Assembly: GCF_021887715.1 (NCBI RefSeq) | Contig: NZ_JAIQXX010000003.1 | Span: 165,162 to 229,161 of the forward strand | Origin: Winogradskyella immobilis | Lineage (GTDB): Bacteria > Bacteroidota > Bacteroidia > Flavobacteriales > Flavobacteriaceae | Direction: 5' to 3' | Length of the DNA stretch: 64,000 nt | Shown: one piece after another, positions 25,524 through 32,473 of the stretch | Position numbering within the stretch: the stretch's first letter is position 1 | Layout of the letters: the number at the start of each line of letters is the position of its first letter | Notes under the pieces: generated by a model | Told to the model about the DNA's origin: nothing | Databases searched by the model: none | Seen by the model: only the letters and a program-made list of their open reading frames with translations | Made by a program: the position numbers and the translations under genes

Positions 25524-26075
25524 ATGCAAAAACCGCATCAACAAATAGATGAACTGCTAGTGACTCAGATTATATCTGGTGATAAAATAGCATTTGCAAA
25601 ATTGGTAAAACGCTGGCATAAACAATTTTGTAATAAGGCTTATTGGTTGGTTAAAGATAAAGCGGTAGCAAAAGATATAGCACAGGAGAGTTGGCAGATT
25701 ATTATGAATAAAATAGAACAGCTTAAAGAGCCACAACAGTTTAAAAGTTGGGCATTGCGTATTGTAACTAATAAGTCTTTAGATCATTTACGAAATAAAG
25801 TTAAAGAGCGAGAGCATTTTCAGGATTATAAGCAAGACATAGTAGCAGAAACACCTTATGAAGAAAACCTAAAACTGAAACAAGAATTATCAAAGGCAAT
25901 TAAAGAATTACCCCTAAATCAACAAGTGGTAATACAATTGTTTTATACAGAATCGTATTCGTTACGTCAAATCAGTAAACGACTCAATATTTCTGTAGGT
26001 ACTGTAAAGTCAAGATTGTTTCATGCTCGAGAACATTTAAAAAAACAATTAAAACACATAAAAAAAGAATATTAA
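25524..26075 (+). CDS. ECF-type RNA polymerase sigma factor
   Basis: A 183-residue sigma-70 family factor of the RpoE/SigW-like group. Region 2 is at about 20-85 (AFAKLVKRWHKQFCNKAY, AKDIAQESWQIIMNKI, FKSWALRIVTNKSLDHLR), region 4 at about 120-170 with the helix-turn-helix YSLRQISKRLNISVGTVKSRLFHAREHLKK. It is complete. A probable membrane partner protein follows 64 bases downstream. Upstream lie an ECF-like promoter and an 18-bp repeat array. The signal it responds to is unknown; in this group it is commonly envelope stress. Confidence 0.92.
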   Translation: MQKPHQQIDELLVTQIISGDKIAFAKLVKRWHKQFCNKAYWLVKDKAVAKDIAQESWQIIMNKIEQLKEPQQFKSWALRIVTNKSLDHLRNKVKEREHFQDYKQDIVAETPYEENLKLKQELSKAIKELPLNQQVVIQLFYTESYSLRQISKRLNISVGTVKSRLFHAREHLKKQLKHIKKEY

Positions 26076-26088
26076 TAAGTTTTTATTT

Positions 26089-26114
26089 TCACATTGAGCG
26101 CAGTCGAAATGTGA
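26089..26114. repeat. Palindromic intergenic repeat with TTGAGCGCAGTCGAA core
   Basis: The 7-bp arms TCACATT and AATGTGA flank TTGAGCGCAGTCGAA at 26094-26108. The same 15-mer in reverse complement stands at 48192-48206. It fits the common REP-like repeat of flavobacterial genomes. Confidence 0.75.
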
Positions 26115-26139
26115 GTGAAAACGATAAACACATTTTATT

Positions 26140-26523
26140 ATGAAAACTGATGAAAACATAGATCAATTAATTAAAGAGACATTAACGCAAGAGGAAGCTA
26201 AATTTTATGATGATTTAGATGAGAAAAATATACTTGGTTCATTAGTAGAAATTTTCAACGGCAAAAACTCGTGGATCGTTATACTTATGAATATTGTAAG
26301 CTTAGGTGCTTTTGGGCTATTTGTGTATTGTGTTGTACAATTTTTTAATACAGATGATATTAATGAACTTATAAAATGGGTAGCAGGAGGATTTATTTTT
26401 ATTAGCATGTCATCAATGATTAAATTGTATATGTGGATGCAAGTGGATAAGAATAGAGTATTGAATGAAATAAAACGCATTGAAATTTTAATCTCATCAT
26501 TGTCTCATAAAATCTCAGAATAA
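26140..26523 (+). CDS. Two-helix membrane protein, possible anti-sigma partner (DUF6768-like)
   Basis: A 127-residue protein with cytosolic N-terminus of about 42 residues (IDQLIKETLTQEEAKFYDDLDEKN), TM1 at about 45-67 (VILMNIVSLGAFGLFVYCVVQFF) and TM2 at 78-99, then a basic C-terminal tail with a coiled-coil pattern. It follows the ECF sigma gene by 64 bases, the usual place for a membrane-bound partner. I recall the DUF6768 family as matching this size and the KTDEKIDxLI start, but this is unverified. Whether it binds the sigma factor is inference only. Confidence 0.6.
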   Translation: MKTDENIDQLIKETLTQEEAKFYDDLDEKNILGSLVEIFNGKNSWIVILMNIVSLGAFGLFVYCVVQFFNTDDINELIKWVAGGFIFISMSSMIKLYMWMQVDKNRVLNEIKRIEILISSLSHKISE

Positions 26524-26596
26524 CATTTTTTGTGTTAACTAATATTTAGTAATTTGCAAGCTCTAGGGATGATTTCTTTCCCACGCTGAATTTTCG

Positions 26597-26612
26597 CCCC
26601 GATAATATTGGG
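26597..26612. repeat. Degenerate copy of the CCCGATA-type repeat
   Basis: CCCCGATAATATTGGG near 26597-26612 lies in the 214-base gap before rocD and resembles the repeat at 25379. The rest of that gap holds only a small CTCGCTAAGCGAG hairpin (near 26642-26654). Confidence 0.4.
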
Positions 26613-26737
26613 ATTCTGAAAGGATAAAGGTAGATAAGGAACTCGCTAAGCGAGATTTGATTATTAATGTTTGCATTTTATTAAAAGTGTCAAACAGTGT
26701 CTTTTAATTAAGACATAAACCTTAAAATTATTAAAAA

Positions 26738-27982
26738 ATGGCTGTTTTAGACCAATTAACATCGCAAGAAGCGATAGATTTAGAGAACAAGTATGGAGCA
26801 CATAATTACCATCCGTTACCAGTTGTATTAAGTAGGGGAGAAGGTGTATATGTTTGGGATGTAGAAGGAAAAAAATATTACGATTTTTTATCTGCGTATT
26901 CAGCAGTAAACCAAGGGCATTGTCACCCAAAGATTGTTAATGCTATGGCGCAACAAGCGCAAACATTAACGTTAACTTCTCGAGCGTTTTATAATGATAT
27001 GTTAGGGCGTTTTGAAAAATTGGCAGCTGAGACCTTTAATTTTGATAAGTTGTTGCCAATGAATACAGGTGCTGAAGCCGTAGAAACTGCTTTAAAACTC
27101 TGTAGAAAATGGGCTTATGAAGTAAAAGGAATTCCTGAAAATAGAGCACAAATTATTGTGTGCGAAAATAACTTTCATGGGCGTACCACAACAATTATTT
27201 CATTCTCTAATGATCCTGTTGCTCGTAAAAACTTTGGACCTTATACCGATGGATTTATTAAAATTGAATACGATAACCTCAATGCCTTAGAAGATGCTTT
27301 AACATCCAATGCTAATGTGGCTGGTTTTTTGGTTGAGCCTATTCAAGGAGAAGCAGGTGTTTATGTGCCAAGTGAAGGTTATTTAACCGCTGCTAAGGTA
27401 TTATGCAAAAAGCATAATGTATTATTTATTGCAGATGAGGTACAGACAGGTATAGCACGTACTGGTCGTATGCTTGCCATAGATCACGAAAATGTAACTG
27501 CAGATATTCTTATTTTAGGAAAAGCATTATCTGGTGGCGCATATCCTGTTTCTGCGGTTTTAGCAAATGATGAGATAATGAATGTGATTAAACCTGGAAA
27601 CCATGGTAGTACTTATGGAGGCAACCCTATTGCTGCTGCTGTTGGAATAGCCGCTTTAGAAGTGATTAAAGATGAAGATTTAGCTGATAATGCTCAAGAA
27701 TTAGGAGAACTATTTAGAGCAGAATTGTCAAAATATATAGAAAAGTCTACTATTGTAAATAGCGTTAGAGGAAAAGGGTTACTAAATGCTATTTTAATTA
27801 ACGATACCGAAGAAAGCGATACTGCTTGGAATATATGTTTAGCACTCAGAGATAATGGTTTATTAGCAAAACCAACACATGGTAATATTATTCGTTTTGC
27901 ACCACCTTTGGTAATGAATAAAGAACAATTATTAGACTGTGTGTCTATTATAATTAAGACTTTAAAGGCTTTTGAAAATTAA
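26738..27982 (+). CDS. rocD: Ornithine--oxo-acid transaminase
   Basis: A 414-residue class III PLP aminotransferase that converts ornithine and 2-oxoglutarate to glutamate semialdehyde and glutamate. The PLP sites are NTGAEA at 109-114, [11 protein letters not shown] at 142-152, ADEVQTG at 232-238 and the Schiff-base Lys262 in [10 protein letters not shown]. The N-terminal [21 protein letters not shown] and the C-terminal [12 protein letters not shown] are typical of OAT. Alternatives are acetylornithine aminotransferase or 4-aminobutyrate aminotransferase, but no arg genes are near. The stop overlaps the converging small membrane gene by 2 bases (27980-27981). Confidence 0.9.
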   Translation: MAVLDQLTSQEAIDLENKYGAHNYHPLPVVLSRGEGVYVWDVEGKKYYDFLSAYSAVNQGHCHPKIVNAMAQQAQTLTLTSRAFYNDMLGRFEKLAAETFNFDKLLPMNTGAEAVETALKLCRKWAYEVKGIPENRAQIIVCENNFHGRTTTIISFSNDPVARKNFGPYTDGFIKIEYDNLNALEDALTSNANVAGFLVEPIQGEAGVYVPSEGYLTAAKVLCKKHNVLFIADEVQTGIARTGRMLAIDHENVTADILILGKALSGGAYPVSAVLANDEIMNVIKPGNHGSTYGGNPIAAAVGIAALEVIKDEDLADNAQELGELFRAELSKYIEKSTIVNSVRGKGLLNAILINDTEESDTAWNICLALRDNGLLAKPTHGNIIRFAPPLVMNKEQLLDCVSIIIKTLKAFEN

Positions 27983-28401
27983 GGGGCTAGTTCTGTAAAA
28001 GGGAAAAAAGGTAAGTTACGAAGAATCCAATAAGCAAATGTAACAACAACAATTGCATATGTAAAGTAGGATTTGTGTCCTAAATTGTAATAATACTTTG
28101 GAAAGTATTTTTTTGATAGAATTGCATATGCTTTTGAAAATAAGGCAATAGCGATAATGATAATAACAATGTTATGCTTTAATGCTTGTCCTATGCGCAG
28201 ATGTAATAAATCATGAGTTGCACGTTGACTTCCACAGCCAGGGCAATGTAATTTAGTTGCGAGATAGAAATAACATTTTGGAAAAAAACCTTCTCCATTA
28301 GCGACTTCTGGATCGTTATTATAATAATATTTGATTAAAAAAAATACGAGTATCCCTAGTAAGGGATATCCGTATTTTAAATATTTATATGTCTTAGTAA
28401 T
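27979..28401 (-). CDS. DUF2752 family membrane protein with apparent ATT start
   Basis: A 140-residue frame from an ATT codon at 28399-28401. No ATG, GTG or TTG occurs in that frame from the upstream in-frame stop (28438-28440) to well past the CPGCG motif, so the open frame is invisible to standard callers, yet the translation is clearly a gene: after [18 protein letters not shown] comes [22 protein letters not shown], the DUF2752 core CxxCGxxR, then IGQALKHN and two more hydrophobic segments. The ATT stands two bases behind the stop codon of the dispanin-like gene, so translational coupling could replace a normal start. Four hydrophobic helices are expected. A sequencing error or a real pseudogene at the start is the alternative. 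Confidence 0.65.
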   Translation of the reverse strand: MTKTYKYLKYGYPLLGILVFFLIKYYYNNDPEVANGEGFFPKCYFYLATKLHCPGCGSQRATHDLLHLRIGQALKHNIVIIIIAIALFSKAYAILSKKYFPKYYYNLGHKSYFTYAIVVVTFAYWILRNLPFFPFTELAP

Positions 28402-28402
28402 A

Positions 28403-28708
28403 TTAATAATTATAACTGCCTGCAGAACTAAATGCAGCTATTAAAGCGGCACCATAAATAAGCATTACAAACCCTATAAGAACAAAACCGCCTATAAGAC
28501 CTATTAGTCCCCATAATTTTGCATTTTTAGAGTCGCTTATAGCACCTTCATAATTTCCACCTTCCCATTTTGCATTTACCTGAGCAGCATATATAATACT
28601 AACTACTCCAGTAACATTACAACATAAAAACGTTGTGATAATTCCTAGAATAAGATAATTATTAGGTCTTTTAGGGATTTGTCCAGAAGATATTGATTGG
28701 TTTTCCAT
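28403..28708 (-). CDS. CD225/dispanin-like small membrane protein
   Basis: A 101-residue protein with two transmembrane helices separated by a short loop: LILGIITTFLCCNVTGVVSIIYAAQVN at about 18-44 and LWGLIGLIGGFVLIGFVMLIYGAA at 69-92. The CC pair in helix one, AAQVNAKWEGGNYEGAISDSKNAKLW in the loop, and the overall size match the CD225/dispanin (IFITM-like) superfamily. Bacterial members have no proven role. It sits in a tight minus-strand run with a CCC-motif protein upstream (9-base gap) and the ATT-start DUF2752 gene downstream. Confidence 0.78.
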   Translation of the reverse strand: MENQSISSGQIPKRPNNYLILGIITTFLCCNVTGVVSIIYAAQVNAKWEGGNYEGAISDSKNAKLWGLIGLIGGFVLIGFVMLIYGAALIAAFSSAGSYNY

Positions 28709-28717
28709 AGTTATAGT

Positions 28718-29050
28718 TTATTGCCCCATCATTTCTTGTATGCGTTCTTGCATTAATTCTTGATTTTGTAATGTTTCCCATCCAAAATAAGAAATTACCC
28801 ATAACATATATATTATAGCTAAAACACTTAATACTACACCTATAATACCCATTATTTTACCAGCTTGTACATTACCATAACCAGTGTATAATTGCGGATC
28901 TTGTTTGTATATTTTAGTAGCTTTTGTTCCTAGTATAATAGCAACAATACCAAAAATTAATCCTGGTATTCCATAACAACAGCAACCTACTATTGATAAT
29001 ATTCCCATGACTAAGACTAGCGTTGCATTAGGTAATTGTTGATTTTCCAT
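28718..29050 (-). CDS. CCC-motif small membrane protein
   Basis: The 110-residue protein has two transmembrane helices: TLVLVMGILSIVGCCCYGIPGLIFGIVAIILGT near 10-42 with a CCC run at 23-25 and the IMGIIGVVLSVLAIIYMLWVISYF helix near 66-90. This is the pattern known as CCC motif membrane protein in Bacteroidota. The C-terminus is charged (QERIQEMMGQ). It is 9 bases from the dispanin-like gene and 18 bases from the upstream DUF2752 gene. Function unknown; the cluster suggests a small membrane complex but nothing proves it. Confidence 0.78.
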   Translation of the reverse strand: MENQQLPNATLVLVMGILSIVGCCCYGIPGLIFGIVAIILGTKATKIYKQDPQLYTGYGNVQAGKIMGIIGVVLSVLAIIYMLWVISYFGWETLQNQELMQERIQEMMGQ

Positions 29051-29068
29051 CGAAGTTGATTTTTAAGT

Positions 29069-29362
29069 TTAAAATGTTTTTAAAATATAACTGATTACAA
29101 TAATACTAATATTTATGATAAATAACCCTAATAAAATTTTATGACCAATCTTAAATTGAAATTTAATGTGTAAAATAAGAAATACAATCATTAAAATTAA
29201 AGTATATATAGCAGGATACATGTAAAATGCATCTATAAATTGCCCTTTTAAAATAAGATTTATAGAACGCTGCATACCACAACCCATACAATCGACATTA
29301 AATGTTTTTTTCCATAAGCATGGTAGCATGTAATCTTCGATCTGAAGTAGTACTAATTTCAT
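29069..29362 (-). CDS. DUF2752 family membrane protein
   Basis: A 97-residue two-to-three helix membrane protein. The core signature is DCMGCGMQRSINLILKGQ near residues 24-41, matching the DUF2752 CxxCGxxR-like pattern, followed by FYMYPAIYTLILMIVFLIL and a last hydrophobic helix. It is a shorter paralogue of the ATT-start DUF2752 gene 0.7 kb further along the same strand, which also keeps the cysteine pair. Cysteine pairs at a membrane could mediate redox or metal binding, but no function is known. First gene of the minus-strand run; divergent from the gene at 29409. Confidence 0.78.
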   Translation of the reverse strand: MKLVLLQIEDYMLPCLWKKTFNVDCMGCGMQRSINLILKGQFIDAFYMYPAIYTLILMIVFLILHIKFQFKIGHKILLGLFIINISIIVISYILKTF

Positions 29363-29396
29363 AATTCAAATATAAGTAAGCCGTTTAATAATATTG

Positions 29397-29404
29397 TACT
29401 TTTG
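29397..29404 (+). promoter_or_regulatory. TAnnTTTG element right before the small membrane gene
   Basis: TACTTTTG ends 4 bases before ATG 29409. It supports the ATG start over the TTG at 29394 and suggests a nearly leaderless transcript. Confidence 0.45.
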
Positions 29405-29408
29405 TAGT

Positions 29409-29630
29409 ATGAATATATCTCGAATTATAAATACAGTATGCATTATTCTTGGCGGAGCAGTTGCTATATATGCCCAAGCAGGCGAGCAACAAAATGTATA
29501 CTTGTTAATTGGAGGAGCAGCTTTATTAATGATAGGTATTTATAGAACCTCTAGAAACGTACCAAGTAAATTTGACAATCCACAGGAAGAAAGTTTTGTA
29601 AAAACAGAACCTATTGAAGATGAAGATTAA
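29409..29630 (+). CDS. Small two-helix membrane protein
   Basis: Starting at ATG 29409 the product is 73 residues (NISRIINTVCIILGGAVAIYAQ forming TM1, NVYLLIGGAALLMIGIYRTS forming TM2, then an acidic tail KTEPIEDED). A TTG at 29394 would add five residues but the -7 element overlaps it, so the ATG is preferred. I do not recognise a family. The gene overlaps the Smr-domain gene by 17 bases (ATG at 29614), so they are co-transcribed. Confidence 0.65.
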   Translation: MNISRIINTVCIILGGAVAIYAQAGEQQNVYLLIGGAALLMIGIYRTSRNVPSKFDNPQEESFVKTEPIEDED

Positions 29631-30180
29631 AGTTGGAGATAGAGTTGAAACAATTGACGATGCTGTAATAGGAACGGTTATATGTATTGTAGACAATACT
29701 ATTTCTATAGAATCTGAAGATGGTTTTGAATTTGAATTTTCACCTAATGAATTGATAAAGCTAAACACTAAAGACGATGTAAATTTAGCTTCGTTTTCTA
29801 ATCGATCTATATCAGAAATTACAAAAGAAAAAGAAGGATCAAAAAAAAGAAAAGTACCTACGGTAAAACCTAAGGACCGAAACAGACCTATGTTTGTGGT
29901 CGATTTACATATTCACCAATTAACAGATTCTACAAAAGGCCTTACCAATTTTGATATGCTTAATAAACAGTTAGATACAGCAAGAGCACAATTAGAATTT
30001 GCTATACGACAACGTATGCAAAATATAGTGTTTATACATGGAGTAGGCGAAGGAGTACTTAAATTAGAACTACATACACTTTTAAGTCGATATAACAATG
30101 TTGCATTTTATGATGCCGATTATAAAACTTATGGATTAGGGGCAACAGAAGTTAAAATATTTCAGAATATAAAACCTTAG
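29614..30180 (+). CDS. Smr-domain (MutS2-like) DNA/RNA-binding protein, DUF2027-like
   Basis: The 188-residue protein has a short N-terminal beta domain (IKVGDRVETIDDAVIGTVI, KOW/Tudor-like) and a C-terminal Smr domain with VVDLHIHQL near 92-100, then FIHGVGEGVLKLELHTLL near 141-158 and the final GATEVKIF. The DLH and HGxGxG motifs of Smr endonucleases are both present. DUF2027 in Bacteroidota is this combination. It may bind or cut nucleic acid, but the targets are unknown. The start at 29614 overlaps the upstream gene; 29620 is a second Met. Its stop overlaps the convergent TSP3 lipoprotein by 4 bases. Confidence 0.84.
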   Translation: MKMKIKVGDRVETIDDAVIGTVICIVDNTISIESEDGFEFEFSPNELIKLNTKDDVNLASFSNRSISEITKEKEGSKKRKVPTVKPKDRNRPMFVVDLHIHQLTDSTKGLTNFDMLNKQLDTARAQLEFAIRQRMQNIVFIHGVGEGVLKLELHTLLSRYNNVAFYDADYKTYGLGATEVKIFQNIKP

Positions 30181-31103
30181 TTGTCATCTTCTTCTGGCAG
30201 TGTTATTGTGCTTTCTAAAGTACCGAGGTTTATAATATCTGTTCTTAATATTTCTATATCAACATCTCTAACAATAAAATTGGTAAATACAATTCTAGTA
30301 TAAGTTGTAGTTATAGTATTAACATTGGTAAATTCACCAGTTTCTTGGTCATTAAGATAATGTGGTACTAAAACTCCTTCAGCATTATTAGCAGTGTCAT
30401 CACGCGGATTATCGTTAGTGTTTTCATCTTCAAAACGCGTTAATACCATGTCTCCATCATCATCATCATCTAAATAGTCAGGAGTTCCGTTTCCATCTGT
30501 ATCCATGGGATTTGTATTTGGGTCATCATCACCGTCACTATTATCAATTTCATTAATTGTAGGCACATTGTCATTATCATCGTCAGAATCTATATAATCA
30601 AAAAGACCATCACCATCAGTATCTAAAGAGTCTGAAAAATCTCCGTCGCCATTTGGATCAGCTCCTTCAAATGCAGTAGGCACTCCGTCATTATCATCAT
30701 CAAAGATAGTCGATGTGATTTCTACAGTCCCAGCTGGTGATTCAAAATCTTCATTGATAATTAAATCCGATGAAGGTATAATATTACATAATTCATCTCC
30801 AATTATATCTCTGTTATAGGTTCTATAGTTAAAACGGACAGTGTTTCCATTAATGTCCATTGTTACAGGTTGATCTATAGGTGTTGGTTCACTAAAAAGT
30901 AACTCATTAGCATCATTTCTAGGAATGATAAGCGATAAAGATTCGCTAGGATCAACTCGCGTATCAAAAAAAAGATAAGACTGTGTGTCATTTTCACAAC
31001 GTTCAAGTTCTTGATCAAAATCTAGAGAAACGGTAATAATATCTCCATCATCACAAGCTGTTATTAAAAAAGAAATACAAAAAAGTATTAAAAGGTTACG
31101 CAT
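30177..31103 (-). CDS. Lipoprotein with thrombospondin type 3-like calcium repeats
   Basis: A 308-residue lipoprotein (lipobox SFLITAC near residue 17). Residues about 130-230 are built of Asp/Asn-rich repeats DDDNDGVPT, DTDGDGLFDYID, DSDDDNDNVPT, DTDGNGTPDYLD and DDDDDGDMV, the thrombospondin type 3 pattern that binds calcium. The flanking domains are beta-rich and not recognised. It would be an outer-membrane or surface protein, stabilised by calcium in seawater. A single gene on the minus strand, convergent with the Smr-domain gene. Confidence 0.82.
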   Translation of the reverse strand: MRNLLILFCISFLITACDDGDIITVSLDFDQELERCENDTQSYLFFDTRVDPSESLSLIIPRNDANELLFSEPTPIDQPVTMDINGNTVRFNYRTYNRDIIGDELCNIIPSSDLIINEDFESPAGTVEITSTIFDDDNDGVPTAFEGADPNGDGDFSDSLDTDGDGLFDYIDSDDDNDNVPTINEIDNSDGDDDPNTNPMDTDGNGTPDYLDDDDDGDMVLTRFEDENTNDNPRDDTANNAEGVLVPHYLNDQETGEFTNVNTITTTYTRIVFTNFIVRDVDIEILRTDIINLGTLESTITLPEEDDN

Positions 31104-31181
31104 ATCTTTATATAGATTTAGGACAAAAATAATGGATTTGTAAAATTATAACGTCGCATATTACAAATAATTTTATTGTAC

Positions 31182-31189
31182 TATTTTTG
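31182..31189 (+). promoter_or_regulatory. TAnnTTTG element before the cysteine desulfurase
   Basis: TATTTTTG ends 4 bases before ATG 31194. It overlaps the alternative upstream start codon (TTG at 31176), which argues that ATG 31194 is the true start. No clear TTG at -33. Confidence 0.45.
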
Positions 31190-31193
31190 TAAC

Positions 31194-32339
31194 ATGCAAA
31201 ACGTATATTTAGATAATGCAGCAACGACAGCGTTGCGTCCAGAAGTTATTGATAAAATGACAGCTGCATTAAGAGATAATTTTGGTAACGCGTCATCTAC
31301 GCATAGTTTTGGACGTTCGTCAAAATCATTAATAGAACAATGCCGCAAAACGATTGCATCTTATTTTAATGTATCTGCGGCCGAAATTATTTTTACATCT
31401 GGTGGTACAGAAGCCGATAATTTAGCGTTGCGTAGTGCTGTGCGCGATTTAGGTGTTGTCGAAATTATTACTTCTCGTATAGAACATCATGCCATATTGC
31501 ATACAGCAGAACAGTTACGAAAGGAATACGATATTAGAATAAATTATGTCAATTTACAGCCTAATGGTATTGTAGATTACACCCATTTAGAAACCTTATT
31601 ACAGAATGATTCTAAAAAATTAGTATCCTTAATGCATATTAATAATGAGGTTGGAAATATATTAGATTTACAACGCGTCTCCGATTTATGTGTAGCAAAC
31701 AATGCATTATTTCATAGTGATACGGTTCAATCTGTAGGACATTACCTGATTGATTTGAGTACTGTAAAATTAGATTTTCTTGCCGCTAGTGCGCATAAAT
31801 TTCATGGGCCAAAAGGTGTTGGGTTTTGTTTTATTAGAAAAGAATCAGGTTTAAAGCCTTTAATTTTTGGAGGAGAACAAGAACGTGGCTATAGAGCTGG
31901 TACAGAGTCTATACATAATATAGTAGGTATGGACGAAGCTTTAAAATTAGCTTACACAAATCTTGATACTGAAAAACAATATATAAAAGAACTAAAACAC
32001 TACTTTATAACTCAGCTTAATGATAAATTGCCTGGTTGCCATTTTAGCGGCGCCTCTGGCGATTTAGATTTAAGCACCTATACATTGCTAAACGTATCTT
32101 TGCCATTTGCAACTGAGAAAGCTGCTATGCTGCAATTTCAACTCGATCTAAAAGGGATTGCGTGTTCTAAAGGAAGTGCTTGTCAAAGTGGAAGTACTAT
32201 GCAATCTCATGTATTAACAGAAGTGTTACCTATTAATTTATTGAATAAGCCTTCAGTACGTTTTTCTATGAGTATTTATAATACAAAAGCAGATATAGAT
32301 TATGTTGTTGATACACTATGTGCTTTTGCAAAAGCATAA
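31194..32339 (+). CDS. Cysteine desulfurase
   Basis: Counted from ATG 31194 the protein is 381 residues, a class V PLP aminotransferase-fold enzyme that takes sulfur from cysteine. It starts with MQNVYLDNAATT. Visible sites are EHHAIL at 97-102 (substrate histidine), QSVGH at 179-183 (PLP), the Schiff base AHKFHGPKGVG with Lys202, and the catalytic cysteine in GSACQSGS (Cys330). The motif placement fits the NifS/IscS group; the loop sequence is of NifS-like type. The isc or suf neighbours are not in this window, so the exact role (Fe-S or tRNA thiolation) is open. Confidence 0.9.
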   Translation: MQNVYLDNAATTALRPEVIDKMTAALRDNFGNASSTHSFGRSSKSLIEQCRKTIASYFNVSAAEIIFTSGGTEADNLALRSAVRDLGVVEIITSRIEHHAILHTAEQLRKEYDIRINYVNLQPNGIVDYTHLETLLQNDSKKLVSLMHINNEVGNILDLQRVSDLCVANNALFHSDTVQSVGHYLIDLSTVKLDFLAASAHKFHGPKGVGFCFIRKESGLKPLIFGGEQERGYRAGTESIHNIVGMDEALKLAYTNLDTEKQYIKELKHYFITQLNDKLPGCHFSGASGDLDLSTYTLLNVSLPFATEKAAMLQFQLDLKGIACSKGSACQSGSTMQSHVLTEVLPINLLNKPSVRFSMSIYNTKADIDYVVDTLCAFAKA

Positions 32340-32354
32340 TGAATCAATTTACGA

Positions 32355-32468
32355 CTAATTTCCGGCAAACGGAGATCCAAATATACCAACTCCTAACTCA
32401 GCCCATATTAAAAATAACAAAATTAGAATGAGACATATTATAAAGATCTTTTTCTTTTTTTTAGTCAT
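32355..32468 (-). CDS. Tiny (37-residue) membrane protein
   Basis: A 38-codon frame too short for most gene callers: it starts MTKKKKK, continues with one hydrophobic helix (IFIICLILILLFLIWAEL) and ends GVGIFGSPFAGN. ATG (plus 32466-32468) begins 5 bases after the stop of the TonB receptor on the same strand, so it would be co-transcribed with it. The basic start plus a single helix and a polar tail give an N-in, C-out topology. I have seen similar short tails (WAEL..GIFG) in Flavobacteriaceae, but I cannot name a family. Confidence 0.6.
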   Translation of the reverse strand: MTKKKKKIFIICLILILLFLIWAELGVGIFGSPFAGN

Positions 32469-32473
32469 CAATT

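Noticed and set aside
31176..31193. Upstream TTG start for cysteine desulfurase
   Set aside because: The -7 promoter-like element overlaps these codons, and the protein family begins at the later Met (MQNVYLDNAATT).
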